Positions 1 to 9,081 of a DNA stretch of 64,000 nucleotides are shown here, one piece after another. The notes beneath the pieces were generated by a model. That model was not told the origin of the DNA, ran no database searches, and worked only from the letters and a program-made list of their open reading frames with translations. The stretch spans positions 62,001 through 126,000 of the forward strand of contig WLPJ01000002.1 of NCBI GenBank assembly GCA_009698815.1, read 5' to 3'. The DNA comes from Actinomycetota bacterium. GTDB lineage: Bacteria; Actinomycetota; Actinomycetes; Nanopelagicales; Nanopelagicaceae. Made by a program: the position numbers and the translations under genes. Every line of letters starts with the position of its first letter. Position 1 is the first letter of the stretch.

Positions 1-1564
1 GAATATTTCCGTGCTTGCGAGCCGGCAAAGTATCACGCTTAGTTTTAAGTGTGCGGAAAGCCTTGGTGATGTAAGCACGAGATTGATGCGGTTCGATAAC
101 GCTATCGATGGTGCCGCGTTCTGCCGCAGCATATGGATTAGAAAGAGTATCGGTGTAGTCAGAGACTAATTCGGCGCGTGCTTTTTCTGGATCTTTGGCA
201 TCTGCTAACTCTTTACGATACAAAATATTTACCGCACCTTGTGCTCCCATTACTGCGATTTCTGCACTTGGCCAAGCGAAGTTGATATCGCTACCTAAGT
301 ATTTGGATCCCATAACAATAAAAGCGCCACCATAGGCTTTACGGGTAATTAAGGTTACGAGTGGAACAGATGCTTCTGCATAGGCGTAAAGCAATTTAGC
401 GCCACGACGAATAATTCCATTCCATTCTTGTTCTATGCCGGGCATGAATCCCGGAACATCTACCAAGGTAAGAATTGGGATATTAAAGGCATCGCAGAAA
501 CGAAGGAAACGAGCGGCTTTTTCGCTGGAATTAATATCTAGGGTGCCCGCCAACTGTGAAGGTTGGTTGGCAATAATGCCAATCGATTCGCCTTCAATAC
601 GGGCAAATCCAACAATGATATTAGGAGCATATAAAGCATGAACTTCTAGGAATTCGCCTTCGTCAACCAGTGTTGTAATCAAAACCTTCATGTCATATGG
701 CTGATTTGGGCTATCTGGAATTAGATGGTTAAGCGCAGCATCTTGCGCACTCTCTTCCAAAGTTTGGGTTGGTGGCAGATGGGGAGATGCATCCATATTG
801 TTGGAAGGTAGATAAGAAAGCAGCGCTTTTACATAATCAATTGCATCGGCTTCACTATCTGCCAGATAGTGCGCATTACCTGAGCGAGTGTTATGGGTTA
901 AAGCACCGCCAAGTTCTTCCATTCCGACATCTTCACCAGTAACTGTTTTGATGACATCGGGACCAGTAATAAACATATGTGAAGTTTCGTTGACCATAAC
1001 GGTGAAGTCAGTTAGGGCAGGTGAGTAGGCAGATCCACCCGCACATGGACCAAGGATTAGCGAGATCTGTGGAATAACACCTGATGATCGAGTGTTAAGT
1101 CGGAAGATTTTGCCATAACCGTTAAGGGAAGCAACTCCTTCTTGGATGCGAGCTCCACCAGAATCGTTAATACCAATTAATGGAATACCACTTTTGAGCG
1201 CAAACGCAGCGATCTTTACAATCTTTTCGGCGTGAACTTCACCGAGACTGCCGCCCATAACCGTGAAATCTTGTGAATACAGCGCAATCGGACGTCCATC
1301 AACGGTTGCGGTTCCGATAACAACGCCATCGCCATAAGGACGGTTATTTTCCATCCCGAATTGTGTGGAACGGTGACGCGCAAATGCATCTATCTCGGTA
1401 AAGGAATCGGCATCGACTAGCAAAGCAATTCTCTCGCGTGCAGTTAATTTACCTTTAGCATGTTGCTTCTCAACGGCCCGAGCAGAACCGGCGTGAACCG
1501 CTTCCTCAACACGTAGCCGAAGATCTTCAATTTTTCCTGAAGTTGTATGCAGATCTGGGTTCAT
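1..1564 (-). CDS. pccB: Acyl-CoA (propionyl/acetyl-CoA) carboxylase beta subunit, 3' end cut by window edge
   Basis: Carboxyltransferase beta chain of a biotin-dependent acyl-CoA carboxylase; it moves CO2 from carboxybiotin on the alpha chain to acetyl- or propionyl-CoA. The reverse-strand frame is open from the ATG at 1564 to the left edge (about 521 codons). The N-terminus has the family's [12 protein letters not shown] stretch, and the last visible residues (ARKHGNI) match the usual C-terminal KHGNIPL, so only two or three codons lie outside. A leaderless promoter lies 6 bases upstream and is shared head-to-head with a biotin ligase gene, a sensible pairing because the partner subunit must be biotinylated. 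Acetyl versus propionyl preference cannot be read from sequence alone. Confidence 0.93.
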   Translation of the reverse strand, partial: MNPDLHTTSGKIEDLRLRVEEAVHAGSARAVEKQHAKGKLTARERIALLVDADSFTEIDAFARHRSTQFGMENNRPYGDGVVIGTATVDGRPIALYSQDFTVMGGSLGEVHAEKIVKIAAFALKSGIPLIGINDSGGARIQEGVASLNGYGKIFRLNTRSSGVIPQISLILGPCAGGSAYSPALTDFTVMVNETSHMFITGPDVIKTVTGEDVGMEELGGALTHNTRSGNAHYLADSEADAIDYVKALLSYLPSNNMDASPHLPPTQTLEESAQDAALNHLIPDSPNQPYDMKVLITTLVDEGEFLEVHALYAPNIIVGFARIEGESIGIIANQPSQLAGTLDINSSEKAARFLRFCDAFNIPILTLVDVPGFMPGIEQEWNGIIRRGAKLLYAYAEASVPLVTLITRKAYGGAFIVMGSKYLGSDINFAWPSAEIAVMGAQGAVNILYRKELADAKDPEKARAELVSDYTDTLSNPYAAAERGTIDSVIEPHQSRAYITKAFRTLKTKRDTLPARKHGNI

Positions 1565-1569
1565 ACCCT

Positions 1570-1576
1570 TACGGTA
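1570..1576. promoter_or_regulatory. Overlapping divergent -10 hexamers for pccB and birA
   Basis: The 7-bp core TACGGTA holds a forward hexamer TACGGT (1570-1575), 7 bases before the GTG at 1583, and a reverse hexamer TACCGT (1576-1571), 6 bases before the ATG at 1564. Both spacings suit transcription starting on the start codon. No good -35 was recognised on either side. Inferred from sequence. Confidence 0.6.
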
Positions 1577-1582
1577 CTAGGC

Positions 1583-2347
1583 GTGGGCATATCAGCGCCA
1601 AGAGCGCCACTAGATAGGACGATCATCGCTTCGCAACTTTCGCCATACTGGCGGGTAAGCGTGGTTGATCTCACTACCTCTACACAAATTGATCTGGCGG
1701 ATTTAGCGAATGCAGGTCTTGCAACAAAGGGCGATGTTATCGCCGCCGAATTTCAAAGCGGTGGCCGCGGCAGATTAGATCGAAAATTCGATGCACCTGC
1801 AGGTAGCGCCCTTCTCTTTTCTTTTTACATTACGCCAAAGCGCAGCCGCAATGATTGGGGATTTCTCTCACACCTTGCCGCACTTTGTATGTCAGAAATA
1901 ATTTCCAACGATCTAAATATCGCAGTTTCACTAAAATGGCCAAATGATATTTTAATTGCAGGTAAAAAAGTTTGCGGTCTAATTGCACAAGCAACAGCAG
2001 ATGGAATAATTATTGGAATTGGTTTAAATGTTGGGATGTCACTTGCAGAACTCCCCGTTGCGACGGCTACTTCACTTGCAATTGCCGAATCTGATCAACT
2101 AGATCGCAATCAGATACTGATTCAATTTCTTGAAAGATTTAGCCTTAGATTCCTAGACTGGGATACAGGGCGCGACTTCATTGATGAATACTCGAAAGTT
2201 TCGGCAACTTTAGGCTGCGATGTTCAAATCGAAGTCGCAGGACGCGAAAATCGGATCGGTTTTGCGCAATCGATAACCGCATCAGGTGCCTTGATCCTGG
2301 CCGATGGCTTTGAAGTTAACGTTGGTGATGTAGTTCATCTACGATAG
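1583..2347 (+). CDS. birA: Biotin--[acetyl-CoA-carboxylase] ligase
   Basis: Attaches biotin to the biotin carboxyl carrier domain of acyl-CoA carboxylases through biotinyl-5'-AMP. About 254 residues, the length of a monofunctional ligase; there is no N-terminal winged-helix domain, so it should not act as the BirA repressor. Visible signatures are the biotin/ATP loop GGRGRLDRKF and the KWPNDILI...KKVCGLI core, followed by a small C-terminal SH3-like domain. An upstream ATG at 1547 would run into pccB; the GTG at 1583 is preferred because a -10-like hexamer lies 7 bases before it. It is transcribed away from pccB and followed 4 bases later by purK. Confidence 0.88.
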   Translation: MGISAPRAPLDRTIIASQLSPYWRVSVVDLTTSTQIDLADLANAGLATKGDVIAAEFQSGGRGRLDRKFDAPAGSALLFSFYITPKRSRNDWGFLSHLAALCMSEIISNDLNIAVSLKWPNDILIAGKKVCGLIAQATADGIIIGIGLNVGMSLAELPVATATSLAIAESDQLDRNQILIQFLERFSLRFLDWDTGRDFIDEYSKVSATLGCDVQIEVAGRENRIGFAQSITASGALILADGFEVNVGDVVHLR

Positions 2348-2351
2348 CGCT

Positions 2352-3464
2352 GTGAACGAGCGCTTTCCCACAGTTGGCATCATCGGCGCAGGCCAACTTG
2401 CTCGCATGACGGTTGCTCCAGCCACAGCGCTAGGAATAAATTTATTATTATTTGCGCAAAGCTCAGATGACAGCGCAGCACAGATAGCGCCACACATAGT
2501 TGGTGACTACCGAGATTTATCTGCCTTGCAAGAGTTTGCTGCTAAATGCGATGTCATAACTTTCGAACATGAACTTGTTCCGCTTTCGGTAATAAAGGGC
2601 CTTGAGGCATCTGGTGTGAAAGTTTCGCCGAGTTCGGCCTCGTTCCAATATTCGCAAGATAAGGCCGCGATGCGCCAAAAACTTTCCGCTTACCCTGGAC
2701 CAAAGTGGCGGGTTATAAGCGATGCCGGCGATTCATTTGATTTCCCATTTATCGCTAAGAAGATTTCAGGTGGATATGACGGTCGCGGAGTCTGGAAGAT
2801 TTCAAATCGCGCCGAACTCGAGGAAGTCTTAAAGGGAAATCCCCAAATTTTAATCGAAGAGCTAATTAGCTTTGATTGCGAGATAGCAGTAATGGTTGCC
2901 AGGTCTGCTCATGGACAAGCAACGACTTGGGCCCCAACTCAGACTGTGCAATCTGAGGGGATCTGTACATTGACCATTTCACCAGCGCCAGTTATTTCAC
3001 AAGTTGTCGCTGAAAAGGCGCAACACCTAGCGCTATCTATTGCAAACGATATTTCCCTAATCGGTGTTATGGCCGTTGAATTATTTGTTAAGGGCGATGA
3101 GTTATTTATTAACGAGTTAGCAATGCGTCCACATAATTCTGGTCACTGGACAATTGATGGTTCACGAACCAGTCAGTTCGAACAACACTTGCGTGCGATC
3201 TTAGATCTACCGCTCGGTGATCCTGCTATGACTGCTGGATATGCTGTAATGGCCAACATCTTGGGCGGAGAGAAGACGGATATGTATCGCCCATATCTGC
3301 ACCTAATGGCGCGTAATCCGCAACTGAAATTTCACCAATACAAGAAGGAAGTTCGCAAGGGTCGCAAAATTGGGCATGTCACCGCTGTGGGGGAAAATCT
3401 TCTAGAATTAACCGAGATAGCCGAACATGCACGTGACTATATGAGCGGAGAAATAGATGAGTGA
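2352..3464 (+). CDS. purK: 5-(carboxyamino)imidazole ribonucleotide synthase
   Basis: ATP-grasp enzyme of purine synthesis that converts AIR, bicarbonate and ATP to N5-CAIR. The 370-residue length is normal. The N-terminus has the nucleotide-fold start [11 protein letters not shown], the middle has [18 protein letters not shown] of the ATP-grasp fold, and [17 protein letters not shown] near residue 260 is typical of PurK. It starts with GTG four bases after birA and overlaps purE by 8 bases, so purK-purE are translationally coupled. Confidence 0.96.
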   Translation: MNERFPTVGIIGAGQLARMTVAPATALGINLLLFAQSSDDSAAQIAPHIVGDYRDLSALQEFAAKCDVITFEHELVPLSVIKGLEASGVKVSPSSASFQYSQDKAAMRQKLSAYPGPKWRVISDAGDSFDFPFIAKKISGGYDGRGVWKISNRAELEEVLKGNPQILIEELISFDCEIAVMVARSAHGQATTWAPTQTVQSEGICTLTISPAPVISQVVAEKAQHLALSIANDISLIGVMAVELFVKGDELFINELAMRPHNSGHWTIDGSRTSQFEQHLRAILDLPLGDPAMTAGYAVMANILGGEKTDMYRPYLHLMARNPQLKFHQYKKEVRKGRKIGHVTAVGENLLELTEIAEHARDYMSGEIDE

Positions 3465-3963
3465 TGTTGCGATCATCATGGGATCAGATTCTGATTGGCC
3501 CGTAATGGAAGAGGCTGCAAAAGTTCTTGATGCATTTGCAATTTCATATACCGCCGAAGTTCTTTCTGCTCATCGCATGCCACTTGAAATGGTTAAATTC
3601 GCACAAGCGGCTAAAGCAAATGGATTTAAAGTAATTATCGCTGGCGCCGGCGGTGCTGCTCATCTGCCAGGAATGGTTGCATCCCTTACAACTCTGCCCG
3701 TAATTGGCGTGCCGGTACCACTTAAGAATTTAGATGGAATGGATTCACTTCTTTCAATAGTTCAGATGCCTGCAGGTATTCCTGTGGCAACTGTTGGAGT
3801 TGGTAACGCTAAGAACGCTGGACTGCTGGCAGCACGCATCTTGGGAATATCAGATGAAGGGATTTCATTAAAAGTGGAGAACGCCCTAAAGGAAATTAAT
3901 GAAGAAGCGAAGACAAAAGGCGCGAATCTAACCGCGCGACGCAACCAGAAGACGGGCTTCTAA
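3457..3963 (+). CDS. purE: N5-carboxyaminoimidazole ribonucleotide mutase
   Basis: Class I PurE, which moves the carboxyl group of N5-CAIR to C4 to give CAIR, acting directly after PurK. 168 residues with the signature [13 protein letters not shown] at the N-terminus, the SAHRMPLEM loop carrying the catalytic His, and [11 protein letters not shown]. The start ATG lies inside the end of purK. The gene ends 27 bases before the convergent UDP-glucose dehydrogenase gene; no terminator-like hairpin with a T-run is visible there. Confidence 0.97.
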   Translation: MSDVAIIMGSDSDWPVMEEAAKVLDAFAISYTAEVLSAHRMPLEMVKFAQAAKANGFKVIIAGAGGAAHLPGMVASLTTLPVIGVPVPLKNLDGMDSLLSIVQMPAGIPVATVGVGNAKNAGLLAARILGISDEGISLKVENALKEINEEAKTKGANLTARRNQKTGF

Positions 3964-3989
3964 ATCTTCGCTGAATTACTAGTCTCTAA

Positions 3990-5294
3990 TTAGTCAGAGC
4001 GACCAAGTGCGTGCACGCGCCAGCCGGCAGCGCGCCATTTATCGCGATCCAGTGCGTTGCGCCCATCAATTAAGAACTTTGATTTCACCAATTGTCCGAT
4101 TACTGAAGGATCTAGTTCGCGATATTCCTTCCACTCAGTTAAGTGGAGAATGGCATCTGCGCCCTTTACGCAATCAACGACTTTCTCTGCGTAATCCAAG
4201 TTAGGAAAACGCTTGCGCGCAGGTTCGATTCCTTTGGGATCATGAACAACCACAGTTGCACCTGCTGCTTGCAGTTGGGCCGAGATATCAAGTGCTGGAG
4301 AATCGCGTACATCATCGCTATCGGGTTTAAATGTTGCACCAAGAACTGCGATTTTATACTGCGTTAAATCTTCGGAAAGATCAGCGCGTACTACATCGAT
4401 CACCCGTTGACGAGCGCGCAGGTTAATGGCATCGATTTCACGTAAGAATTCCAGCGCTTGATCTGCACCAAGTTCTTGAGCGCGTGCCATAAATGCGCGA
4501 ATATCTTTTGGTAGACAGCCACCACCGAATCCGATACCTGCTTGCAAGAAGCGGCTGCCAATACGTGGGTCATATCCAATTGCCTTAGCGAGAACGGTGA
4601 CATCGCCACCGGCGGCTTCGCAAACTTCAGCCATAGCGTTAATAAAGGAAATCTTTGTCGCCAAGAATGAGTTTGCTGCCACCTTAACGAGTTCTGCTGT
4701 TGGCAGATCGGCACGGATCCAAGGAGTCCCTAAATCAATAATTGGCTTGTAGACCTCTTTTAGGATCTTTTCAGCGCGATCATTTACAACGCCGACCACC
4801 AAACGATTTGGAGTCAAAGTATCTTCAACGGCAAAGCCCTCACGAAGGAATTCGGGGTTCCAAGCTAGGTCGGCATGTGGTGCGGACTCTGCAAGATAGT
4901 CGCGAAGTGATTGTGCGGTGCCAACCGGAACAGTTGATTTTCCAACAACAAGTGCGCCATCCTTTAAATAAGGAGCGATTGCGGCAACTGATGATTTAAC
5001 GTAAGTCAGATCTGCTGCTAGACCATCTTTACTTTGTGGCGTTCCGACGCAAATGAAATGAACATCAGCGCCAGCAGCTGCTGAAAAATCGGTGGTAAAA
5101 GTTAAGCGACCAGTCTTAATCTCTTTGGCAAGAAGTGTGTCTAAACCTGGTTCGTAGAATGGCAACTCTCCACGCGATAACAGGTCTACTTTGCTTTGAT
5201 CGGTATCGATTCCGATGACTTCAAAGCCGAGCGATGACATACATGCAGCGTGGGTAGCACCCAAATAGCCGCAACCAATTACCGAGAGTTTCAT
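3990..5294 (-). CDS. ugd: UDP-glucose 6-dehydrogenase
   Basis: NAD-dependent oxidation of UDP-glucose to UDP-glucuronate, a precursor of acidic surface polysaccharides. 434 residues with the N-terminal Rossmann motif GCGYLGATHAACM, the central NPEFLREGFAVED and the catalytic cysteine in FGGGCLPKDIRAF near residue 260, then a C-terminal domain with GATFKPDSDDVRDSPA. It lies downstream of the LCP-family gene on the same strand, and its own -10-like hexamer sits in the 22-base gap. The neighbouring glycosyltransferase and ABC exporter suggest the product feeds a wall or capsule glycan. Confidence 0.95.
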   Translation of the reverse strand: MKLSVIGCGYLGATHAACMSSLGFEVIGIDTDQSKVDLLSRGELPFYEPGLDTLLAKEIKTGRLTFTTDFSAAAGADVHFICVGTPQSKDGLAADLTYVKSSVAAIAPYLKDGALVVGKSTVPVGTAQSLRDYLAESAPHADLAWNPEFLREGFAVEDTLTPNRLVVGVVNDRAEKILKEVYKPIIDLGTPWIRADLPTAELVKVAANSFLATKISFINAMAEVCEAAGGDVTVLAKAIGYDPRIGSRFLQAGIGFGGGCLPKDIRAFMARAQELGADQALEFLREIDAINLRARQRVIDVVRADLSEDLTQYKIAVLGATFKPDSDDVRDSPALDISAQLQAAGATVVVHDPKGIEPARKRFPNLDYAEKVVDCVKGADAILHLTEWKEYRELDPSVIGQLVKSKFLIDGRNALDRDKWRAAGWRVHALGRSD

Positions 5295-5301
5295 GGGTGG
5301 G

Positions 5302-5307
5302 AGTCTA
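5302..5307 (-). promoter_or_regulatory. Leaderless -10 for ugd
   Basis: Reverse-strand TAGACT, 7 bases before the ugd ATG at 5294. It would allow transcription independent of the upstream LCP gene. Inferred from spacing and hexamer similarity only. Confidence 0.45.
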
Positions 5308-5316
5308 TGGCACCTT

Positions 5317-6429
5317 CTATTTGATCTCGCCGCACGGATTTTCCGAGGCGGTACGAGTCTTAAATTTATCTATTAATTCAGGCTTGGCAGATGCAGTCGT
5401 GCTTGCAGAAGGTGAAGGCTTAACCTCATCAACTAGTGCGGCATCATCGCGAATTCGAGTCCATAGATCAGCGCTCAAAGTTGTATCCCAAATTACTACT
5501 GAGCCAATACCCGGTACGTTGCCATTGGCATTTGAAAGCGGAACGGTCAGTGTGCGCACATTTCCAGATGATAAACCGCGCATCTGCTTTGCCAAATTAA
5601 GGAGATCGCCTTCATTTAGATTCTCATCCATTTTTATTGTTGAAATTGCGGCATTTATAAAATTAACCATCTTTATTGGATTAAGCAGCACACCTGTACT
5701 GGTTGCCTTCTTTAAAACCGAACTCATAAATTGTTGCTGACGTTGCATACGACCAATATCGCCGCGCCCGTCAAAATCACGTGTTCGAACATACTTCAGC
5801 GCCTCAATCCCATTTAGCGTATGGGTGCCGGCGCTAAGGACTAAATGGCTCTGTGCGTCATCAATATCAACTTTGGTACAGACTTCAATTCCACCAAGTG
5901 CGTTAACAATTCCAGCAAAACCTGCAAAACTGACCTCTATGTAATGGTCAATCTTTAAATTAGTTTCGCCTTCAATTGTTTGAATCAATAGTGGTGCTCC
6001 ACCAAAAGAAAATGCGGCATTTAATTTATTTTGGCGATCTGGAACTTGAGTTTTCCCATCGTTACTTAAATGTGCGGGAATAGTTACCAGGCTGTCGCGC
6101 GGGAGTGATACTAAGTAAGCCTTGCTGCGATCCTTGCTGATGTGTACGAGCAGCATTGTGTCAGATCGTCCACCGGCAGCGGTCTTGGTCGAACCAACCC
6201 GGAGCTCTTTCATTTCTGCCTTGGTTAGACCTTCGCGAGTATCAGAGCCCACCAATAAATAGTTGAGCGCTTTAGAAGTTTTTTCAGGACGATCTTCAAG
6301 TCCAGAGAAGACGTTGATGCGCGCAATTTTGCCGCTAACTTGCCCAAGACCGAACCAAGAAGCCGAGGCCAGTACGACAACACCCACGGAGAGTGATGTA
6401 ATAATTCGTATCGCGCGAGTCGATTTCAC
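5317..6429 (-). CDS. LytR-CpsA-Psr (LCP) family glycopolymer transferase
   Basis: LCP enzymes transfer lipid-linked glycopolymers to peptidoglycan at the outer face of the membrane. 370 residues: a short cytoplasmic N-terminus, one membrane helix around residues 8-28, then the LCP domain with GGRSDTMLLVHISKD and the SLPRDSLVTIP motif, whose Arg and Asp residues bind pyrophosphate lipid and metal. The C-terminal tail is Ser/Thr/Ala-rich. The start is GTG at 6429, supported by a TAGAGT hexamer 6 bases upstream. It is divergent from the glycosyltransferase gene and upstream of ugd, which points to attachment of a glucuronate-containing wall polymer; that substrate is inference. Confidence 0.93.
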   Translation of the reverse strand: MKSTRAIRIITSLSVGVVVLASASWFGLGQVSGKIARINVFSGLEDRPEKTSKALNYLLVGSDTREGLTKAEMKELRVGSTKTAAGGRSDTMLLVHISKDRSKAYLVSLPRDSLVTIPAHLSNDGKTQVPDRQNKLNAAFSFGGAPLLIQTIEGETNLKIDHYIEVSFAGFAGIVNALGGIEVCTKVDIDDAQSHLVLSAGTHTLNGIEALKYVRTRDFDGRGDIGRMQRQQQFMSSVLKKATSTGVLLNPIKMVNFINAAISTIKMDENLNEGDLLNLAKQMRGLSSGNVRTLTVPLSNANGNVPGIGSVVIWDTTLSADLWTRIRDDAALVDEVKPSPSASTTASAKPELIDKFKTRTASENPCGEIK

Positions 6430-6435
6430 AGACGA

Positions 6436-6441
6436 ACTCTA
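6436..6441 (-). promoter_or_regulatory. Leaderless -10 for the LCP gene
   Basis: Reverse-strand TAGAGT, 6 bases before the GTG at 6429. This spacing supports the GTG as start codon. Confidence 0.5.
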
Positions 6442-6465
6442 CTTGGGCGATAGCGTGGAGGGGTT

Positions 6466-7449
6466 ATGTCGACATCATTGGGCGAGTTATCTGCCTCACC
6501 GGCTATTAGCGTGATCCTTCCAGTCCTAAATGAAGAGCCACATTTAGAAGAATCAGTTTTGGCAATTCTCTCGCAGGATTATCAGGGAATATTCGAAGTA
6601 ATTCTCGCCCTTGGGCCTTCGCAAGATCGAACTAACGAAATTGCGAACGTGCTTGCTTTGCGAGATAACCGAGTCAAGTTAGTTGCCAACCCAACTGGCA
6701 AGACTGCAGCGGGATTGAATTTAGCGATTGCTGCATCACAGAGTTCGGTAATTGTCCGAGTTGATGGTCATGCCAAGATTCCAAATAATTATCTTTCACT
6801 CGCTATCGAAATTTTACGCGAAACTGGCGCAGTCAATGTTGGTGGAGTTATGGCTGCGCAAGGAATTTCTAAATTTGAGAAAGCGGTAGCTCGTGCGATG
6901 CGCAGTCCACTCGGCGTTGGCGCTTCTCGTTTTCATACTGGTGGCGATGCTGGAGAAGTAGACACTGTTTATCTTGGTGCATTCCGTCGTGAGGCGATAG
7001 TTGTTGCCGGTGGGTTTGATGAGCGATATACGAGAGCGCAAGACTGGGAGCTAAATCATCGCCTGCGTAAAAATGGTGGAAAAATATACTTTGATCCAAG
7101 ACTTCACGTTACTTACCGCCCAAGACCTGATTTAATTAAATTAGCGAAACAATATTTTCAATACGGCACATGGCGGCGCGTGGTTTCACGTAGCCATAGC
7201 GGAACAATTAACTTGCGCTATTTAGCGCCACCTTTTGCTCTAGTTGGATCACTGATCTCTGTGATTTCTGGACTTTTAATTCACCCAATTCTCTATTTGC
7301 CGGCAGATGTTTACGGCGGCTTCGTTTTACTTTCATCGCTGCTAATCGCAAAATCAGTGAGCGAATACTTTTCATTATTAGCGATAATTCCAACTATGCA
7401 CTTCGCTTGGGGCGCGGGCTTCATCACCTCAACTAAAACCCTGCGGTAG
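6466..7449 (+). CDS. Family 2 glycosyltransferase with C-terminal membrane helices
   Basis: GT-A fold glycosyltransferase similar in layout to ExoA of succinoglycan synthesis. 327 residues: ISVILPVLNEEPHLEES at the start, a donor-binding VRVDGHAKIP segment (DxD-like), and an acceptor-side RAQDWELNHRLRK motif near residue 195. Two or three hydrophobic helices at residues about 250-320 should hold it at the membrane. The GGAGGGG-like run just upstream of the ATG is one of the stronger Shine-Dalgarno sites in this part of the window. It is followed by an ABC-2 exporter pair, so it probably builds the polymer that pair exports. Confidence 0.9.
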   Translation: MSTSLGELSASPAISVILPVLNEEPHLEESVLAILSQDYQGIFEVILALGPSQDRTNEIANVLALRDNRVKLVANPTGKTAAGLNLAIAASQSSVIVRVDGHAKIPNNYLSLAIEILRETGAVNVGGVMAAQGISKFEKAVARAMRSPLGVGASRFHTGGDAGEVDTVYLGAFRREAIVVAGGFDERYTRAQDWELNHRLRKNGGKIYFDPRLHVTYRPRPDLIKLAKQYFQYGTWRRVVSRSHSGTINLRYLAPPFALVGSLISVISGLLIHPILYLPADVYGGFVLLSSLLIAKSVSEYFSLLAIIPTMHFAWGAGFITSTKTLR

Positions 7450-7452
7450 CCT
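7447..7452 (+). promoter_or_regulatory. -10-like hexamer reusing a stop codon, upstream of the ABC permease gene
   Basis: TAGCCT begins with the TAG stop codon of the glycosyltransferase gene and lies 8 bases before the permease ATG at 7461. The spacing is one base longer than the common 6-7 seen elsewhere in this window. Confidence 0.35.
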
Positions 7453-7460
7453 TTACCTAT

Positions 7461-8288
7461 ATGAGCGCTCCAGTTGCAATTTACGAACCATTTCGTGCCG
7501 GTCTGCCGCCACTTGGCGCCTACCTCCGCGCGCTCTGGGCGCGTCGCTCTTTTATCGCAGAGTTTTCCCGCTCTGAACTTCGCGAACAGAACTATGGATC
7601 AATCTTTGGCCAACTTTGGCTAGTACTGAATCCGCTTTTGCTATCGGGTGTTTACTTTCTTTTGATCTACATCATCGGTGGCCAGAGTGATTCAAATAGG
7701 TACGGCCATCTCACCGCCAGTCTCTTCTTATTTTACTTGGTGAGCAACAGCCTAACTGGTGGCGTCAAATCAATTACGGCTGGTCAACGATTGATTTTAA
7801 ATACTGCCTTCCCGCGAATAATGTTGCCCATTTCTGCGATGGTGATTGCCCTCTTTAAATTTGTACCAACGCTGGCAGTCTTTTTTGTGATGCGAACAGT
7901 TCTGGGGCTAAATTATTCATGGCAGATGTTTTGGGCTATTCCAGTAGTTTTAATTGCACTTTTGATGGGCTTGGGCATGGCAATTTTAATATCCTGCATC
8001 AACGTTTACTTCCGAGATATCGCTAGTTTTCTCCCCTATATGACGCGCAGTCTTTTATATCTATCGCCAATTCTTTATCAGGCTAGCGATCTTTCAGATA
8101 AATTGAGAAGTTTTGAAATCGCAAACCCAATTTTTTATCTATTAGATGCCTGGTCTCAAGTTATGGTCTATGCCCAGGCTCCCGATCTATTTTCTTTACT
8201 GCACAGCCTGGTTTGGGCGCTAGCCATTTTTATTATTGGGACATATTTCTTCTTATCTAGGGAGCGTGATTTCGCTGTCCGCCTCTAA
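7461..8288 (+). CDS. ABC-2 type polysaccharide export permease (Wzm/TagG-like)
   Basis: Membrane component of an ABC exporter for lipid-linked surface polysaccharide or teichoic acid. 275 residues with a cytoplasmic amphipathic N-terminus (RSFIAEFSRSELREQNYGS), then six predicted helices, including LWLVLNPLLLSGVYFLLIY and FLPYMTRSLLYLSPILYQ, both typical of this family. The cognate ATPase gene starts inside the end of this gene, so the two are translationally coupled. Confidence 0.93.
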   Translation: MSAPVAIYEPFRAGLPPLGAYLRALWARRSFIAEFSRSELREQNYGSIFGQLWLVLNPLLLSGVYFLLIYIIGGQSDSNRYGHLTASLFLFYLVSNSLTGGVKSITAGQRLILNTAFPRIMLPISAMVIALFKFVPTLAVFFVMRTVLGLNYSWQMFWAIPVVLIALLMGLGMAILISCINVYFRDIASFLPYMTRSLLYLSPILYQASDLSDKLRSFEIANPIFYLLDAWSQVMVYAQAPDLFSLLHSLVWALAIFIIGTYFFLSRERDFAVRL

Positions 8289-9081
8289 TTCACAAAATTC
8301 AACTCACGCCAAGCACGGTCTGGCGGTATCAGTTCAAAACGTTGGACTCACTTACACAACTTCAATCGATAAGCGCCCTACTTTAAAGGCACGCTTAAAA
8401 TCACTTGGTCGCGGCAAAAAACATACGCGAATTGTTAACGCACTAAGCCAAGTTAATCTCGATGTTCACTACGGCACGGTGCTCGGCGTAATTGGTTCAA
8501 ATGGCGCTGGAAAGTCTTCACTTATGCGAGTTATCTCCGGAATTGTTCCGCCATCGCAAGGACGAGTTGAAGTACATGGTTCGGTCAGCACACTTCTTGC
8601 TTTAGGCGTCGGGTTTAATCCATCAATGACCGGCCGAGCAAATGTTTATCTAGGTGGGCTCGCTGCCGGAATGTCGCGAGCGGAAATAGATGAGCAGTTT
8701 GAGGCGATAGCTGATTTTTCAGAACTAGGTGATGCCATTGATGCGCCGATGCGTACTTACTCATCAGGTATGTACGCCAGATTGGCATTTTCGGTTGCCG
8801 CAACCGTGCAACCAGATATTTTAATTGTTGATGAAGCCCTCAGTACTGGCGATGCTCATTTTAAAGAGAAGAGTCTTAACCGAATCAAAGAACTGCGCTC
8901 GGCGGACCGCGCCTTGATATTAGTTAGCCACGCCATGGCAACGATCGAAGATGTCTGTAACGAAGTTGCTTGGTTGCATAAAGGAAAGCTCATGGCGCGG
9001 GGGAATCCTGCCGAAGTAATCAAGCAATACCGTGAATTTACAAACACTGGAAAGAGCTCGGCTGCAAATGAGGATGTATAA
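8266..9081 (+). CDS. ABC transporter ATPase for polysaccharide export (Wzt/TagH-like)
   Basis: ATPase partner of the ABC-2 permease. Walker A is GSNGAGKSSL, the ABC signature is TYSSGMYARLAFS, and Walker B is ILIVDEALSTGD, which is the typical sequence in this subfamily. About 271 residues, without the extra C-terminal carbohydrate-binding domain found in some Wzt proteins. I chose GTG 8266, overlapping the permease by 23 bases; a TTG at 8236 is also in frame. Its end overlaps the SpoIID-like gene by 14 bases. Confidence 0.92.
   Translation: MISLSASNSQNSTHAKHGLAVSVQNVGLTYTTSIDKRPTLKARLKSLGRGKKHTRIVNALSQVNLDVHYGTVLGVIGSNGAGKSSLMRVISGIVPPSQGRVEVHGSVSTLLALGVGFNPSMTGRANVYLGGLAAGMSRAEIDEQFEAIADFSELGDAIDAPMRTYSSGMYARLAFSVAATVQPDILIVDEALSTGDAHFKEKSLNRIKELRSADRALILVSHAMATIEDVCNEVAWLHKGKLMARGNPAEVIKQYREFTNTGKSSAANEDV

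Noticed and set aside
435-641. Forward open frame inside the carboxylase gene
   Set aside because: It lies wholly antisense to pccB, which has unmistakable carboxylase sequence; the antisense product has no recognisable domain.
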